Of a stretch of DNA of 64,000 nt, positions 35,362 to 48,325 are shown piece after piece. The notes under the pieces were generated by a model. The model was not told where the DNA came from. It saw nothing but the letters and a program-made list of their open reading frames with translations, and made no database searches. Source of the stretch: JAYPEY01 sp964519245 (GTDB lineage: Bacteria; Verrucomicrobiota; Verrucomicrobiia; Limisphaerales; JAYPEY01); assembly GCA_964519245.1 (NCBI GenBank), contig CAZFLK010000005.1, positions 1-64,000 on the forward strand, given 5' to 3'. Position 1 is the first letter of the stretch, and the number at the start of each line of letters is the position of its first letter. Position numbers and translations under genes: made by a program.

Positions 35362-38189
35362 TCGTCCAGGCCCAATCCTCCGGCGGCGCCATCTCTGGAA
35401 ACCTTGCCAATGCGTGGAGCGGCGCTCCCGCCGCCGCCGCGGTGGTCTCGGTCCGCGGCACAACCCTAGGCGCTCAGTCGGACGGACAGGGCAACTTCCG
35501 CATCAACGGGATTCCCGCCGGCGTGCATTCCATCGTGATCTCGAAACCGGGTTTTGAACGCAAGACCATCGATAATATCCGGGTTGCCTCCGGGCAAGTC
35601 TCCCGGGCGGACGCCCGCCTGAATCCGGTCTTCCAGGAGTTGGAGCCGGTCGAGTTCATCTCCGATCCCCCGCAGGAGTTGAAGTCCGTCGAGTTGCTCG
35701 TTGATCGTCAGGAATCCGCGGCAATGGAAGATTCAATTGGTTCGGATTTCATTTCCCGCGCTGGCGCGAACACCGCCGCTGATGCCATGAAAAAGGTGAC
35801 CGGGGCTACGGTTGTGGGCGGAAAGTACACCGTCATTCGCGGCTTGGGCGACCGCTACAGCAATACCCAGTTGAATGGCAGCAACGTCCCCAGCCCGGAC
35901 CCGGACCGCAAGGCGGTGCAGATGGACATCTTCCCGGCGTCAGCCATTGATTCCATTGTCACCAGCAAGACCTTCACCCCGGACAAGCCCGGCAGCTTCA
36001 GTGGCGGCTCGGTCAACATCAAGACCAAGAGTTTTCCGGACGAATGGTTTGCGAGCGCCGGCGTGGGAACCTCTTACAACACCCAGGTGACCGGAACCGA
36101 CGATTTTCTCACGACGCCCGGCGATGGGAAATGGGACTGGGCGGGATTTGACGACGGGACGCGGGATATTCCGTCCATCTGGGGTGAGACAGGAGAGATT
36201 GTGGTCGCAGGTCAAGCCCCGCCCGGGGAACAGAACCTGATCACCCAGACAGGCGGTTCCGGTCCGGCCGCCGATGCGGCCGCCGCCGAGGTCACCGCTC
36301 TAGGACAATCCTTCTTCCCTCGCTTGACTCCGGTCCGGCGGGACGCGCCCGTGAATCACAATTTCAGTTTTTCCACCGGCGACAGCGTCGCGGTCACCGA
36401 TAACGCCACCGTGGGCTACCTGGCCGGCGTCTCCTATGATCGCAGCTTCTCCAGTTATGACAACGGGACGCGACGACAGTTTCGCAATGCCGCGGGCGTG
36501 CTCAATCCCAGTCTCGACCTCGTGGAGGCGAAATCGACTGAAGAAGTGTCCTGGGGGTCGCTCGTGAATGTGGGCGCGCGCTTCTACGAGGATCACGAGA
36601 TCACCTTCAATTTCTTGTACAACCGGAACAGTGAAGACACAGCCTTGAGTCAGCTCGGGTTTTACGACAATGCCGGCAACGATATCTTTGAGAACTACGC
36701 GTTGGCTTTCATTGAGCGAGAGATTCAGTCTTACCAATTGGCTGGTGAACATGCGTTGCCCATCAGGTATGAAGCCAAAACGGAATGGAGCCTGAGTTTT
36801 GCCTCCACCCTGCAGAATGAGCCGGATCGCAGGTTCTTCGGACTGGACCGGCATCCGGTCACCGGGACTCCGGATATCGACAGCGCTTCCTACCTCGCGC
36901 CCACCCGCTTCTTTCGCACGCTCCATGAGGATAATTTTACGGCCAAGTTGGACCAGACCATCCCCTTCGAGTTGAAGGGGCGGGACAGTGAGCTCAAATT
37001 CGGCGTGCATAGTTCGCGCAGCAAGCGGGAGTATGAGGAGCGCCGGTTCACCTACCTCTCGCAGACCGATTTCGGGCATCTGGACCAGGCGGACGATTTC
37101 GTCAATCCCGACGCCTTTGACCCGATCACCTTCACGGTCTTCGGTCGGACCTTTCGCCGCTACAACCTCTACGTTTCGGAGAATCCCAACAACCTCTACA
37201 CGGGCGAACTCATGGTGGACGCGGGCTACGGGATGTTTGAAGTCGGGCTGACCGATCGATTGAAGTTTATTGGCGGTGTTCGCGCAGAGGCGTCGACATT
37301 GTCCCTGGACGCGTCGGGAGCCGCAGTGCAGTTGACCGGATTGGCGGGCTCGTCACAGAGCAATCTTGATCTGCTGCCGGCCGGCAGTTTCGTGTTTGAG
37401 GTCCGCACGAACATGAATGTTCGAATCGCCTACGGCCAGACCCTGGCTCGCCCAACCTTTCGCGAGATATCCCCTGTTTCGACCTTTGACTTCATTGGCG
37501 GCGATGTCATTGCCGGCAATCCCAATCTGGAGCAGACCTCCATCAAGAATTATGACATCCGTTGGGAATGGTTTCCGCGGCCGGGTGAGATCCTGGCTGG
37601 CAGCTTCTTTTACAAGACGTTGACGGAAGCCATTGAGAAGGAGGAGATTTCAGCCAACAACGAGGTGACCTACGCCAACCGGGACGAGGCCACGGTGTTC
37701 GGGTTTGAGGCGGAGTTTCGCAAGAATCTCGATTTTCTGGAGCCGCAGCTGACGAACTTCAACTTCGGCGCCAATTTCAGTTATATCCGGTCTGCGGTCA
37801 CCACCACGCCGTTTGAGTTTGACCTGAATACCCGGGGCATCGACACGCGTCCCCTCCAGGGGCAATCGCCCTACATCATCAATCTCGACCTTACCTACCA
37901 TCACCCGGATCTCCAAACGACGGCGAGTGTGTTCTTCAATATCTTTGGAAAACGCCTCGAAAAGACCTCCCGGATTACTCCGAGTGTGTTCGAATCTTCG
38001 TTTGCGTCCGTGGATTTTCGCCTGTCGCAAAAGATCACCGAGAACTGGACCATCAAGATTTCCGCCCAGAACCTGCTCGATCCGACGGTTCGTCGGGTCG
38101 TGGACCAGCCCAATGGCACGGGGCAACAGATTGTCTCTTCCTTTCGCAAGGGACGCTCGGTCGGCGTCTCCCTGAACTACGATTTCTGA
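35362..38189 (+). CDS. TonB-dependent outer-membrane receptor (5' end lost in gap)
   Basis: The frame is open from the gap, giving about 940 visible residues. The first part is a carboxypeptidase-regulatory-like/SusC-type N-terminal domain (GTTLGAQSDGQGNFRINGIP). A TonB plug follows (TAADAMKKVTGATVV, VIRGLGDRYSNTQLNG), then a 22-strand barrel, ending with the aromatic tail SVGVSLNYDF. It takes up a ligand that porins cannot pass, using the TonB machine just upstream. The usual start at 35442 misses real upstream residues (from about 35364), which shows that the gene began inside the gap. The ligand is unknown; a phosphorus compound is an inference from the neighbouring PHO-like sites. Confidence 0.9.
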
Positions 38190-38364
38190 GGCGGCCGCCT
38201 GCTCGTTGGCGGCGTCTGGACGGTTGATCGCGCATCTCGCCAGTGTCTTTCTTCAAGGAGATCGGCGGGCAGGCGGCGCTCCTGCCTCCATTCGGCTCTT
38301 CTCCAGCATTCTCTGAACTCCTTGGAACAAATGAATCGCGCGGAAGTTTCCGGGTTCTGCGCAG

Positions 38365-38402
38365 TTCACACAAGCGTAACAAAGTCGACGTATCGACGTA
38401 AC
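38365..38402 (+). promoter_or_regulatory. Putative PHO box upstream of the beta-helix gene
   Basis: TTCAC (38365), GTAAC (38376), a degenerate GACGT (38387) and GTAAC (38398) follow each other at 11-nt steps. The array ends 62 bases before the ATG at 38464. Two of the four half-sites are good. Confidence 0.5.
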
Positions 38403-38463
38403 GGCCGCTTGGTTAGGTCTGGCCCCGTTAAAACAGTAATCAACTCGAACCTAGCCGAAACCC

Positions 38464-42417
<3,954 letters not shown>

Positions 42418-42445
42418 GCTTGAGCGATCGTCCGTTCAATCCCAC

Positions 42446-42478
42446 GAAGGGCCGCAGCAATGCGGCCCTTCTTTTTTT
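42446..42478 (+). terminator. Rho-independent terminator after the beta-helix gene
   Basis: A perfect 10-base-pair stem (GAAGGGCCGC with GCGGCCCTTC) has a six-base loop (AGCAAT) and is followed by seven T. It starts 29 bases after the stop codon. Confidence 0.95.
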
Positions 42479-42556
42479 GCTTCGAGCTGGTTGACTGAGA
42501 ACGTCGTGTTTGCCGCTTGGCAACCCGACGGTCCGCGAAATAGATTGCTGCCCGCA

Positions 42557-43309
42557 ATGACACCATCCGAAGCCAATGAACTCCTGCAGCGATTCCGGGC
42601 CGGGGAGATCGAACAGTCCGAGGTTCTGGGCGCCTTTCAGGCGGCCCCGATCGCGGACCTGGGGTTTGCCCAGGTGGATTGTCAGCGGGAGTTGCGTTGT
42701 GGTTTTCCGGAGGTCGTCTTTGGCTCCGGTAAGACGGCCGAGCAGATTGTGGAAATCGGGCTTTCCGTGCTCGAGCGCGCGGATCAGCTCCTGGTGACGC
42801 GCATTGAGCCGGTGGCGGCGGCGTTTGTCGCGAAACGTCTCCCGGAGGCCGTGCATCATGAAACCGCTCGCTGCCTGACTGTGGAGAAGAAGCCCTTGTC
42901 GAAGCGGGAGGGGACGATCGCCGTTCTGAGCGCGGGAACGAGCGACATGCCGGTCGCCGAGGAGGCCGCGGTCACCGCCGAAATCATGGGAAACCACGTG
43001 AAGCGCATCTACGATGTCGGTATTGCCGGGTTGCATCGACTGCTGTCCAAGGTGGATGAAATTCGGAAGGCGCATGTCATTGTCGTGGTGGCTGGGATGG
43101 AGGGAGCCTTGCCGAGCGCGGTGGCGGGCTTGGTGAACAAACCGGTCATTGCCGTTCCGACCAGCATCGGCTACGGCGCCAATCTTGGCGGAATTGCGGC
43201 CCTTCTGGGCATGCTCAACAGCTGCGGCAGCGGCGTCACGGTCGTCAATATCGACAATGGCTTCGGAGCCGCCTTCGCCGCCAGCCAGATCAATGCTTTG
43301 GCGGGATGA
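42557..43309 (+). CDS. larB: LarB, pyridinium-3,5-biscarboxylic acid mononucleotide synthase
   Basis: The protein has 250 residues from ATG 42557. The C-terminal half is a PurE-like NCAIR-mutase fold, with VLSAGTSDMPVAEEAA, then YDVGIAGLHRL and GMEGALPSAVAGLVNKPVIAVPTS. LarB carboxylates and hydrolyses nicotinic acid adenine dinucleotide in the first step of nickel-pincer nucleotide cofactor synthesis. Its stop overlaps the larC start by four bases, so the two are co-translated. The open frame upstream of 42557 crosses the terminator and is not used. Confidence 0.93.
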   Translation: MTPSEANELLQRFRAGEIEQSEVLGAFQAAPIADLGFAQVDCQRELRCGFPEVVFGSGKTAEQIVEIGLSVLERADQLLVTRIEPVAAAFVAKRLPEAVHHETARCLTVEKKPLSKREGTIAVLSAGTSDMPVAEEAAVTAEIMGNHVKRIYDVGIAGLHRLLSKVDEIRKAHVIVVVAGMEGALPSAVAGLVNKPVIAVPTSIGYGANLGGIAALLGMLNSCGSGVTVVNIDNGFGAAFAASQINALAG

Positions 43310-44556
43310 AGACCCTCTACCTCGACATCTTCAGCGGCATCAGCGGCGACATGTTTCTGGGCGCCATGATCGACCTCGGGGTGGAGTTCGCCGCGCTGGA
43401 AAAGGAGTTGCGGAAGCTGAACGTCGACGGCTACCGGCTCCATTGCGCCCGGAAGCAGAAATCGAACATTGAAGGCGTCAAGTTCGACGTCGAACTGCTG
43501 CTGATGCCGGTGAGTGATTCGGGGATCAGTTTGAGTCCGGCGTTGCACGATCATCATCACGAGCACGCCCGCGACTACACCCAGATACGGGAACTGATCG
43601 GTTCGAGCTCCCTTTCGGAATGGGTGAAGGAGAAAGCGGTCGCTGTGTTTCATCGGGTCGCGGTCGCGGAGGGCAAGGTCCACGGAATGGCTCCGGAGGA
43701 CGTGCATTTTCATGAGGTCGGGGCGGTGGATTCGATTGTTGATATTGTCGGGGCCTGTATTGCGCTGGAGTTGTTGGGCAAGCCGCGCGTGCTGTCGGCG
43801 GCCGTCGTCGAAGGCACGGGCTGGGTTCAATGCGCGCATGGAAGGTTTCCGGTTCCCACGGCCGCGACCTTGGAGATATTGGGCGCGCGGGGCGTCGCAG
43901 TCACCCAATGCGAGGAGCCGGCCGAACTGGTGACGCCCACCGGCGCCGCCCTGTTGGCCGAGTTTGCGGAATCCTTCGGCGGCATGCACGGGCTGGTTCC
44001 GGAAAAGATCGGGTATGGATTGGGAACCCGTGACTGCCAAACCCGGCCCAATGTCTTGCGCGCCTGTCTCGGGGAGACAAAGGCTTCCAGCGATGCGCCG
44101 GCGCTCGACTGGGAAACCGATCGCGTGGTCGTGCTGGAAACCAACCTGGATGACATCAGCGCCGAGGCGCTCGGGCACTTCATGGAAGCGGTTCTGAGAG
44201 CCGGCGCGCTGGACGTTTTTCATACGCCGGTCCAGATGAAGAAGAATCGCCCCGGCGTGCTGGTGTCCGTCCTTTGCGAGACAGTTGACGCCGACCGTTT
44301 CACCGAGTCGATGCTGCGCGAAACCTCGGCTTTCGGCGTTCGCCGCACGGTCGTCGAACGACGCAAGCTCAAGCGCGAGGTGAAGACCGTCGAAACGAAA
44401 TACGGCCCCGTTGATGTGAAGTTTGGTTTCTTGAATGGCGAAGCGGTGCAGATTGCGCCGGAGTACGAAACCTGTCGCGCGCTCGCGGAGAAGACCGGCG
44501 CGCCATTGAAGATGATTCAGGCTGCCGCGCTGGAGGCGGCGATCAGTAATCAGTAA
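43306..44556 (+). CDS. larC: LarC, nickel insertase for the pincer cofactor
   Basis: The protein has 416 residues, normal for LarC. The N-terminal motif LDIFSGISGDMFLGAMIDLG is diagnostic. A His-rich segment (HDHHHEHARD, about 80-89) fits metal binding, and the middle contains FHEVGAVDSIVDIVG. LarC uses CTP to insert nickel and complete the cofactor. Here it is one uninterrupted frame, unlike the split larC1/larC2 of Lactobacillus. The last four residues (ISNQ) and the stop are encoded by the beginning of the tandem repeat at 44542. The sulfur-transferase gene larE and lactate racemase larA are not in the window. Confidence 0.93.
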   Translation: MKTLYLDIFSGISGDMFLGAMIDLGVEFAALEKELRKLNVDGYRLHCARKQKSNIEGVKFDVELLLMPVSDSGISLSPALHDHHHEHARDYTQIRELIGSSSLSEWVKEKAVAVFHRVAVAEGKVHGMAPEDVHFHEVGAVDSIVDIVGACIALELLGKPRVLSAAVVEGTGWVQCAHGRFPVPTAATLEILGARGVAVTQCEEPAELVTPTGAALLAEFAESFGGMHGLVPEKIGYGLGTRDCQTRPNVLRACLGETKASSDAPALDWETDRVVVLETNLDDISAEALGHFMEAVLRAGALDVFHTPVQMKKNRPGVLVSVLCETVDADRFTESMLRETSAFGVRRTVVERRKLKREVKTVETKYGPVDVKFGFLNGEAVQIAPEYETCRALAEKTGAPLKMIQAAALEAAISNQ

Positions 44557-44619
44557 TCAGAGGTCGGAGGTCGGAGGTCAGTAGTCAGTAGTCAGTAGTC
44601 AGTAGTCAGTAGTCAGAGG
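44542..44619 (+). repeat. Short tandem repeat (TCAGTAG heptamer)
   Basis: The stretch begins with ATCAGTAATCAGTAATCAG, then AGGTCGG units, then five full copies of TCAGTAG (44578-44612) and a partial one. It overlaps the last codons of larC and fills most of the spacer to the next gene. Such AGTAATCAG-type repeats are scattered in many bacterial genomes, with no known role. Confidence 0.9.
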
Positions 44620-44662
44620 TTGGGGCTTGGTTCCCGGCACAGAGTCAGCAAGAATTAGAAAC

Positions 44663-44929
44663 ATGATCGACAAGGAACTGCTCGAGATCATTCGTTGCCC
44701 CGAGACGAAACAGAAGTTGACGCCGGCCGACGGGGATCAGGTGGCGGCGCTCAATGCGCGCATTGCCAAAGGCGAGCTCACTGATCGCGGAGGCGAGAAG
44801 GTCATCGAGAAGATCGACGGCGGCCTTGTTCGCGAGGATGGGAAATACATCTACCTGATTCGGAACAAGGTCCCGGTCCTGCTGGTTGATGAAGCGATTC
44901 CGATGGCCGGCGATTCCAGGGAAGGGTAG
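44663..44929 (+). CDS. Trm112-like (UPF0434) small protein
   Basis: The protein has 88 residues from ATG 44663. It starts MIDKELLEIIRCPETKQKL and ends with an IYLIRNKVPVLLVDEAI segment typical of the Trm112/UPF0434 family. Family members activate methyltransferases or act as small folding partners. Only one of the usual zinc-site cysteines is visible (Cys12), so metal binding is probably lost. A start at 44627 is possible in the same frame but lies in the low-complexity spacer. Confidence 0.85.
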   Translation: MIDKELLEIIRCPETKQKLTPADGDQVAALNARIAKGELTDRGGEKVIEKIDGGLVREDGKYIYLIRNKVPVLLVDEAIPMAGDSREG

Positions 44930-45000
44930 TCGCCACCTTCAGGTTGCGCGCTTCGCGTCCCGGCGCGAGAAGGATGTTCCGGTTCGTTGCCTGCGCTGTT

Positions 45001-45879
45001 TCACCTGACCCGTTTGTCCAGGAACTGCTTCACCAGTTTTATGCGTCGTTCGTCGTGAAAGGCCCTGCCGCCATGCGCGGCGCCGTGGACGACCTCGAAG
45101 GTGACGTCCAATCCCAGTTCCTGGTATTTCCCGTGGAGTTCGTGGGATTGGTTGATCGGCATTTGCGGATCCTGATCTCCGTGGATGAGCAGGAGCGGAG
45201 GATCGCGCTTGTCCACGTGGAATACCGGGCTTGCCAGCGTTGCCTGTTGGGGAACGTCCTCCGGGCGACCGCCGATAAACAATTCCAGGGCCGGCACGCG
45301 CACGCTCAGGCCATGCGGCGTGGACTGGTTCAGAATCGTCATGAAGTTGCTGGCCCCGTAGTAGCTGACGATGGCCTGCACGCTCGACGATTGTTCCAGG
45401 TTGCCGCCAATGTCGCCCTCCAGGTCCGGGTGGTCATTTGTTGTTCCGACCAAAGCGACCAGATGGCCGCCTGCGGACGCGCCGGCGATGGCGATCTTCT
45501 CCGCGTTGAAACCGTAATCGGATTGCCGCGCCCGCAGGAATCGAATGGCGCCCTTGATGTCATGGATGGCGGCGGGGAACTTCGCCGCCGGCGAAAGGCG
45601 GTAATCGATGCTGGCGACGGCGTAGCCCTCGCGGACCAGATCGGTCAGCGGCATCCGGTCCTTGGAGCCCGCCCGCCATGCCCCGCCGTGAACCCAGACG
45701 ATCAGGGGCGGATTCTTCGCGTCGGCTGGACGATACAGGTCCAGTTTCAATTCGTGTCCATCGACCTCCGCGTATTTGATGTCCTTCATCTTATTGAATG
45801 GCGTTTCCGCCGCTGCCGCGACGAATCCCAAGGCAGCGCTTCCAGTGAGACTCAGCCAGTAACCGATTCGATTTCGCAT
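45001..45879 (-). CDS. Secreted alpha/beta-hydrolase esterase
   Basis: The protein has 292 residues with a probable signal peptide (MRNRIGYWLSLTGSAALGFV). The oxyanion motif is HGGAW (64-68). The nucleophile elbow is GASAG with Ser135. The catalytic acid is probably in HGDQDPQMP and the His in GAAHGG. This is the BD-FAE/hormone-sensitive-lipase-like group, which often removes acetyl or feruloyl esters from plant polysaccharides. The open frame runs to 45999, but the extension is basic and lacks a signal. It converges on the Trm112-like gene. The substrate is unknown. Confidence 0.87.
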   Translation of the reverse strand: MRNRIGYWLSLTGSAALGFVAAAAETPFNKMKDIKYAEVDGHELKLDLYRPADAKNPPLIVWVHGGAWRAGSKDRMPLTDLVREGYAVASIDYRLSPAAKFPAAIHDIKGAIRFLRARQSDYGFNAEKIAIAGASAGGHLVALVGTTNDHPDLEGDIGGNLEQSSSVQAIVSYYGASNFMTILNQSTPHGLSVRVPALELFIGGRPEDVPQQATLASPVFHVDKRDPPLLLIHGDQDPQMPINQSHELHGKYQELGLDVTFEVVHGAAHGGRAFHDERRIKLVKQFLDKRVR

Positions 45880-46006
45880 GACCGGCAGTCTGGCGCCTGA
45901 CGCGTGACGTTCAACGCTGAACGTTGTTCCTCCCCCAGCAAGGAACTCAATCTGAAGACGGCGGGAGCGGCCTCTCCGGCGCCGGGTGAATGGGATCAAT
46001 CCCGCT

Positions 46007-47173
46007 TTACACAGCCTCCGGCCAGTCGTAGCTGCCGGGCTTGATCAGCAATGCCGGACCGGCATCGCCCGGTCGCAGCCACGAGAGGCCTTCAATGGCG
46101 CCGATCGTTGCGAATCGAGTCCAACCCATGGCGTCAATCACAGCCCGGGCCGTCGCGCCGCCCTCGAGCAGGAGCCGGGCCGCCTTGGTGTTCGCTATTG
46201 TCAACTTGACCGCCTCGGCCAGTCGTTTCGACAGGGCTTCGGGGTGAGCGCCCAACCGTTCCGCGCGTCCGACCGCGATCATGGCGCCGCCACATTCCTC
46301 CATCCCGGCGCAGGCGTCTGCGGCCCATTGACTGACAGACAACTCGGCCAAGGCGTCGTCGTGGGCCGCCAACTCCAGCTCTGGCGGCATGATCGAACAA
46401 GCCAGGCCTCTCCGGGCAGCTTGCGTTCTGCGGCCCGCCTTCCAGGCCGCCGCGCTGCCGCAGACCAACAGCGTCCTCTCACACGCGTCGCCGTTGGCTC
46501 CGGACGAAGGAGCGGGACCCACGGACGGAGGCGATGACCGTGCGACATGCCGATCCAGCAAGGCTCCGAAGAACTCCGCTCCGCCCGCCGGCGCCACAGA
46601 GTCTGTCACCTCCGCCGCGCGCCGGCGCAGATCTTTGGCGTCGGTCACGTCCGGAACGGTTACCCCGCTGTCGAACATCGCATCCGTTGCGCGAACAGCC
46701 GATGTTCCGCCGCGAATCGAAGGTCCCAGCAACTCCAGTACATTGGACGTCCACGCCGGGTGTGTTGGATCGTTGGCAAACTCGGTTTCTGCCAGGGGGA
46801 TGCCGTTCACGAAATACTCTCCGCCGCGAATGATGCGTCCTCGAGATGGATTGGCGGGAATCAGGAGGCTTCGTTGCCGATGCGTCACTCGAAGAATGCC
46901 GTCAATTTCCGGGATGATCGCCCCGCGCAGGACGGAATCGGTCTTCTTGTAGATCAACGACGGGCGGGCTCCCGCGGCGGCGCGTGCGACCACCGAGACG
47001 CGCGCGGCGGCTTTCTCGGGCGGGAGTTGCCGGGTGTTCGTATCGACGGCCACGATCTCCGCCTCCGATTCCGGATCGAAACGGGTCTGGACTTCGGCTG
47101 CGAAACCGCGTTCGAAAGCGACGCCCGCCAGCTCCGCTGCGCCGGAAATATCGTCTGCGATGACGACGATCAC
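46007..47173 (-). CDS. Four-carbon acid sugar kinase family protein
   Basis: The protein has 388 residues. The N-terminus VIADDISGAAELAGVAFERG is the hallmark of the OtnK/DtnK/YgbK kinases, and the C-terminal nucleotide-binding domain contains a Gly-rich LLLEGGATARAVIDAMGW. These enzymes phosphorylate threonate, erythronate or related sugar acids using ATP. Its ATG overlaps the stop of the upstream phosphoesterase by four bases, so the two are translated together. No aldolase or isomerase of the usual acid-sugar pathway is next to it, so the substrate is open. Confidence 0.87.
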   Translation of the reverse strand: MIVVIADDISGAAELAGVAFERGFAAEVQTRFDPESEAEIVAVDTNTRQLPPEKAAARVSVVARAAAGARPSLIYKKTDSVLRGAIIPEIDGILRVTHRQRSLLIPANPSRGRIIRGGEYFVNGIPLAETEFANDPTHPAWTSNVLELLGPSIRGGTSAVRATDAMFDSGVTVPDVTDAKDLRRRAAEVTDSVAPAGGAEFFGALLDRHVARSSPPSVGPAPSSGANGDACERTLLVCGSAAAWKAGRRTQAARRGLACSIMPPELELAAHDDALAELSVSQWAADACAGMEECGGAMIAVGRAERLGAHPEALSKRLAEAVKLTIANTKAARLLLEGGATARAVIDAMGWTRFATIGAIEGLSWLRPGDAGPALLIKPGSYDWPEAV

Positions 47174-47676
47174 GTTCCCGCGACTCCCATCAACTCGACG
47201 GTGTGGGCGTCCGTATCGTAGAGCGCCCAGGTGGGATCTCCTTTCATCCCCATCAGTTCGCCGGGGTTCACCAGCCAGTTGTCGCCGACTTGTTCCACGT
47301 GTTTGGTGTGGTCGTGGCCGTAGCAGGTCAGATGGATCTTCCCTGATTCGGCGATTCGTCGCGCAGGTTCCGGGTAGTGGATCATGGCGATTTGTCGATT
47401 GCCCAAGGTCAGTTCGGCGTAGATGCCATGTAGATGAACCCGGGCGTCATGGTCGGCGGCGTTCTGCGTGATCAGCCTTCCGTCCGCGTCGTTGTTGCCA
47501 AAGATGATGTGGATCGGTCCCGGAAAGCCCTGCGCGAGGCGGTGGATGATGAACGGCGCACAGAGGTCGCCGCAGTGAAGCAGGGTTTCGGCGCCGCTTT
47601 CCCGGACCGCTGCCAGGGCCTGGTCCAAGTTCCAGATGTTGTCGTGACTGTCGGAGATGACGGCAATTCGGCTCAT
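47170..47676 (-). CDS. YfcE/MJ0936-type metallophosphoesterase
   Basis: The protein has 168 residues, a single calcineurin-like domain. Metal ligands are visible in order: ISDSHDN (Asp9, His11), LLHCGDL, FGNNDAD, and a C-terminal CYGHDHTKH with GELMG. It probably hydrolyses a phosphodiester or phosphomonoester in the cytoplasm. It is the first gene of the two-gene operon with the acid-sugar kinase (four-base overlap). Because this pairing is tight, it may recycle a phosphorylated product of the kinase, which is only a guess. Confidence 0.88.
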   Translation of the reverse strand: MSRIAVISDSHDNIWNLDQALAAVRESGAETLLHCGDLCAPFIIHRLAQGFPGPIHIIFGNNDADGRLITQNAADHDARVHLHGIYAELTLGNRQIAMIHYPEPARRIAESGKIHLTCYGHDHTKHVEQVGDNWLVNPGELMGMKGDPTWALYDTDAHTVELMGVAGT

Positions 47677-47785
47677 GACCTGACTTTTAGGCGGCGGTCA
47701 GCGGGGCGTCAAAGTCAAATGGCGCCGCCGCGGCTCGGCAAAGCTAGGAATTGTGTTTCGCCACGAACAAGCCGCAGAATGGGGC

Positions 47786-48166
47786 ATGTCATTTGCCCAT
47801 CTGACGCTGGCCACTCGCGACGTGGAGAAGTCCCGGGAATTCTATGGAGCCACCCTCGGCTGGATGCCGGTGAACCGGCCCGGCAACATCGGTCGCGAGG
47901 CGGCCTGGCTTTCGATCGGGCCGGAGCAGGAGCTTCACCTCCTGCGCGTCGACGACTTCGAACCCTCTCCCTTCGAACGGGAATTCGGACGTCACGTCGC
48001 GGTCAATTATCCTTTGGCCGGGTTCGCGGAACTCAAGCGGCGACTCGTCGAGCATGGGGCCGAGTTGATTGAGCCCATTCGTGAAACGCCGTTTGAACGC
48101 TTCTTCTTTCGCAGTCCGGAAGGCTATGTGTTCGAGGTCGTGGACGCGGCCAGGGATCCGGAATAG
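47786..48166 (+). CDS. VOC/glyoxalase-family protein
   Basis: The protein has 126 residues from ATG 47786, a single vicinal-oxygen-chelate unit. It shows FAHLTLATRDVEKSREFY, then LHLLRVDD in the middle and FFRSPEGYVFEVVDA at the end, each holding candidate metal ligands (His, Glu). It could be a dioxygenase, isomerase or resistance protein, and no more can be said. It is divergent from the phosphoesterase. The start at 47753 in the same frame was not preferred because the domain begins at 47786. Confidence 0.82.
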   Translation: MSFAHLTLATRDVEKSREFYGATLGWMPVNRPGNIGREAAWLSIGPEQELHLLRVDDFEPSPFEREFGRHVAVNYPLAGFAELKRRLVEHGAELIEPIRETPFERFFFRSPEGYVFEVVDAARDPE

Positions 48167-48325
48167 GCGTCGGGGAATCGCCGCCAGAGCCAATCGCCCG
48201 CAGCAGTCACCGTGATGAGGCAACGCGGCTGTGCTCGCTCCGGCCGCCCGACCGGATTTGGAATGAGCCTCCTGACGTCGGCTGCTGCGATCGGGAACGC
48301 TTCCTGCGGTCGGTCACTGCGCCTC

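Noticed and set aside
44578..44612. TCAGTAG tract as a CRISPR or origin iteron set
   Set aside because: Seven-base units without spacers, no dnaA or rep gene nearby, so it is a simple tandem repeat.
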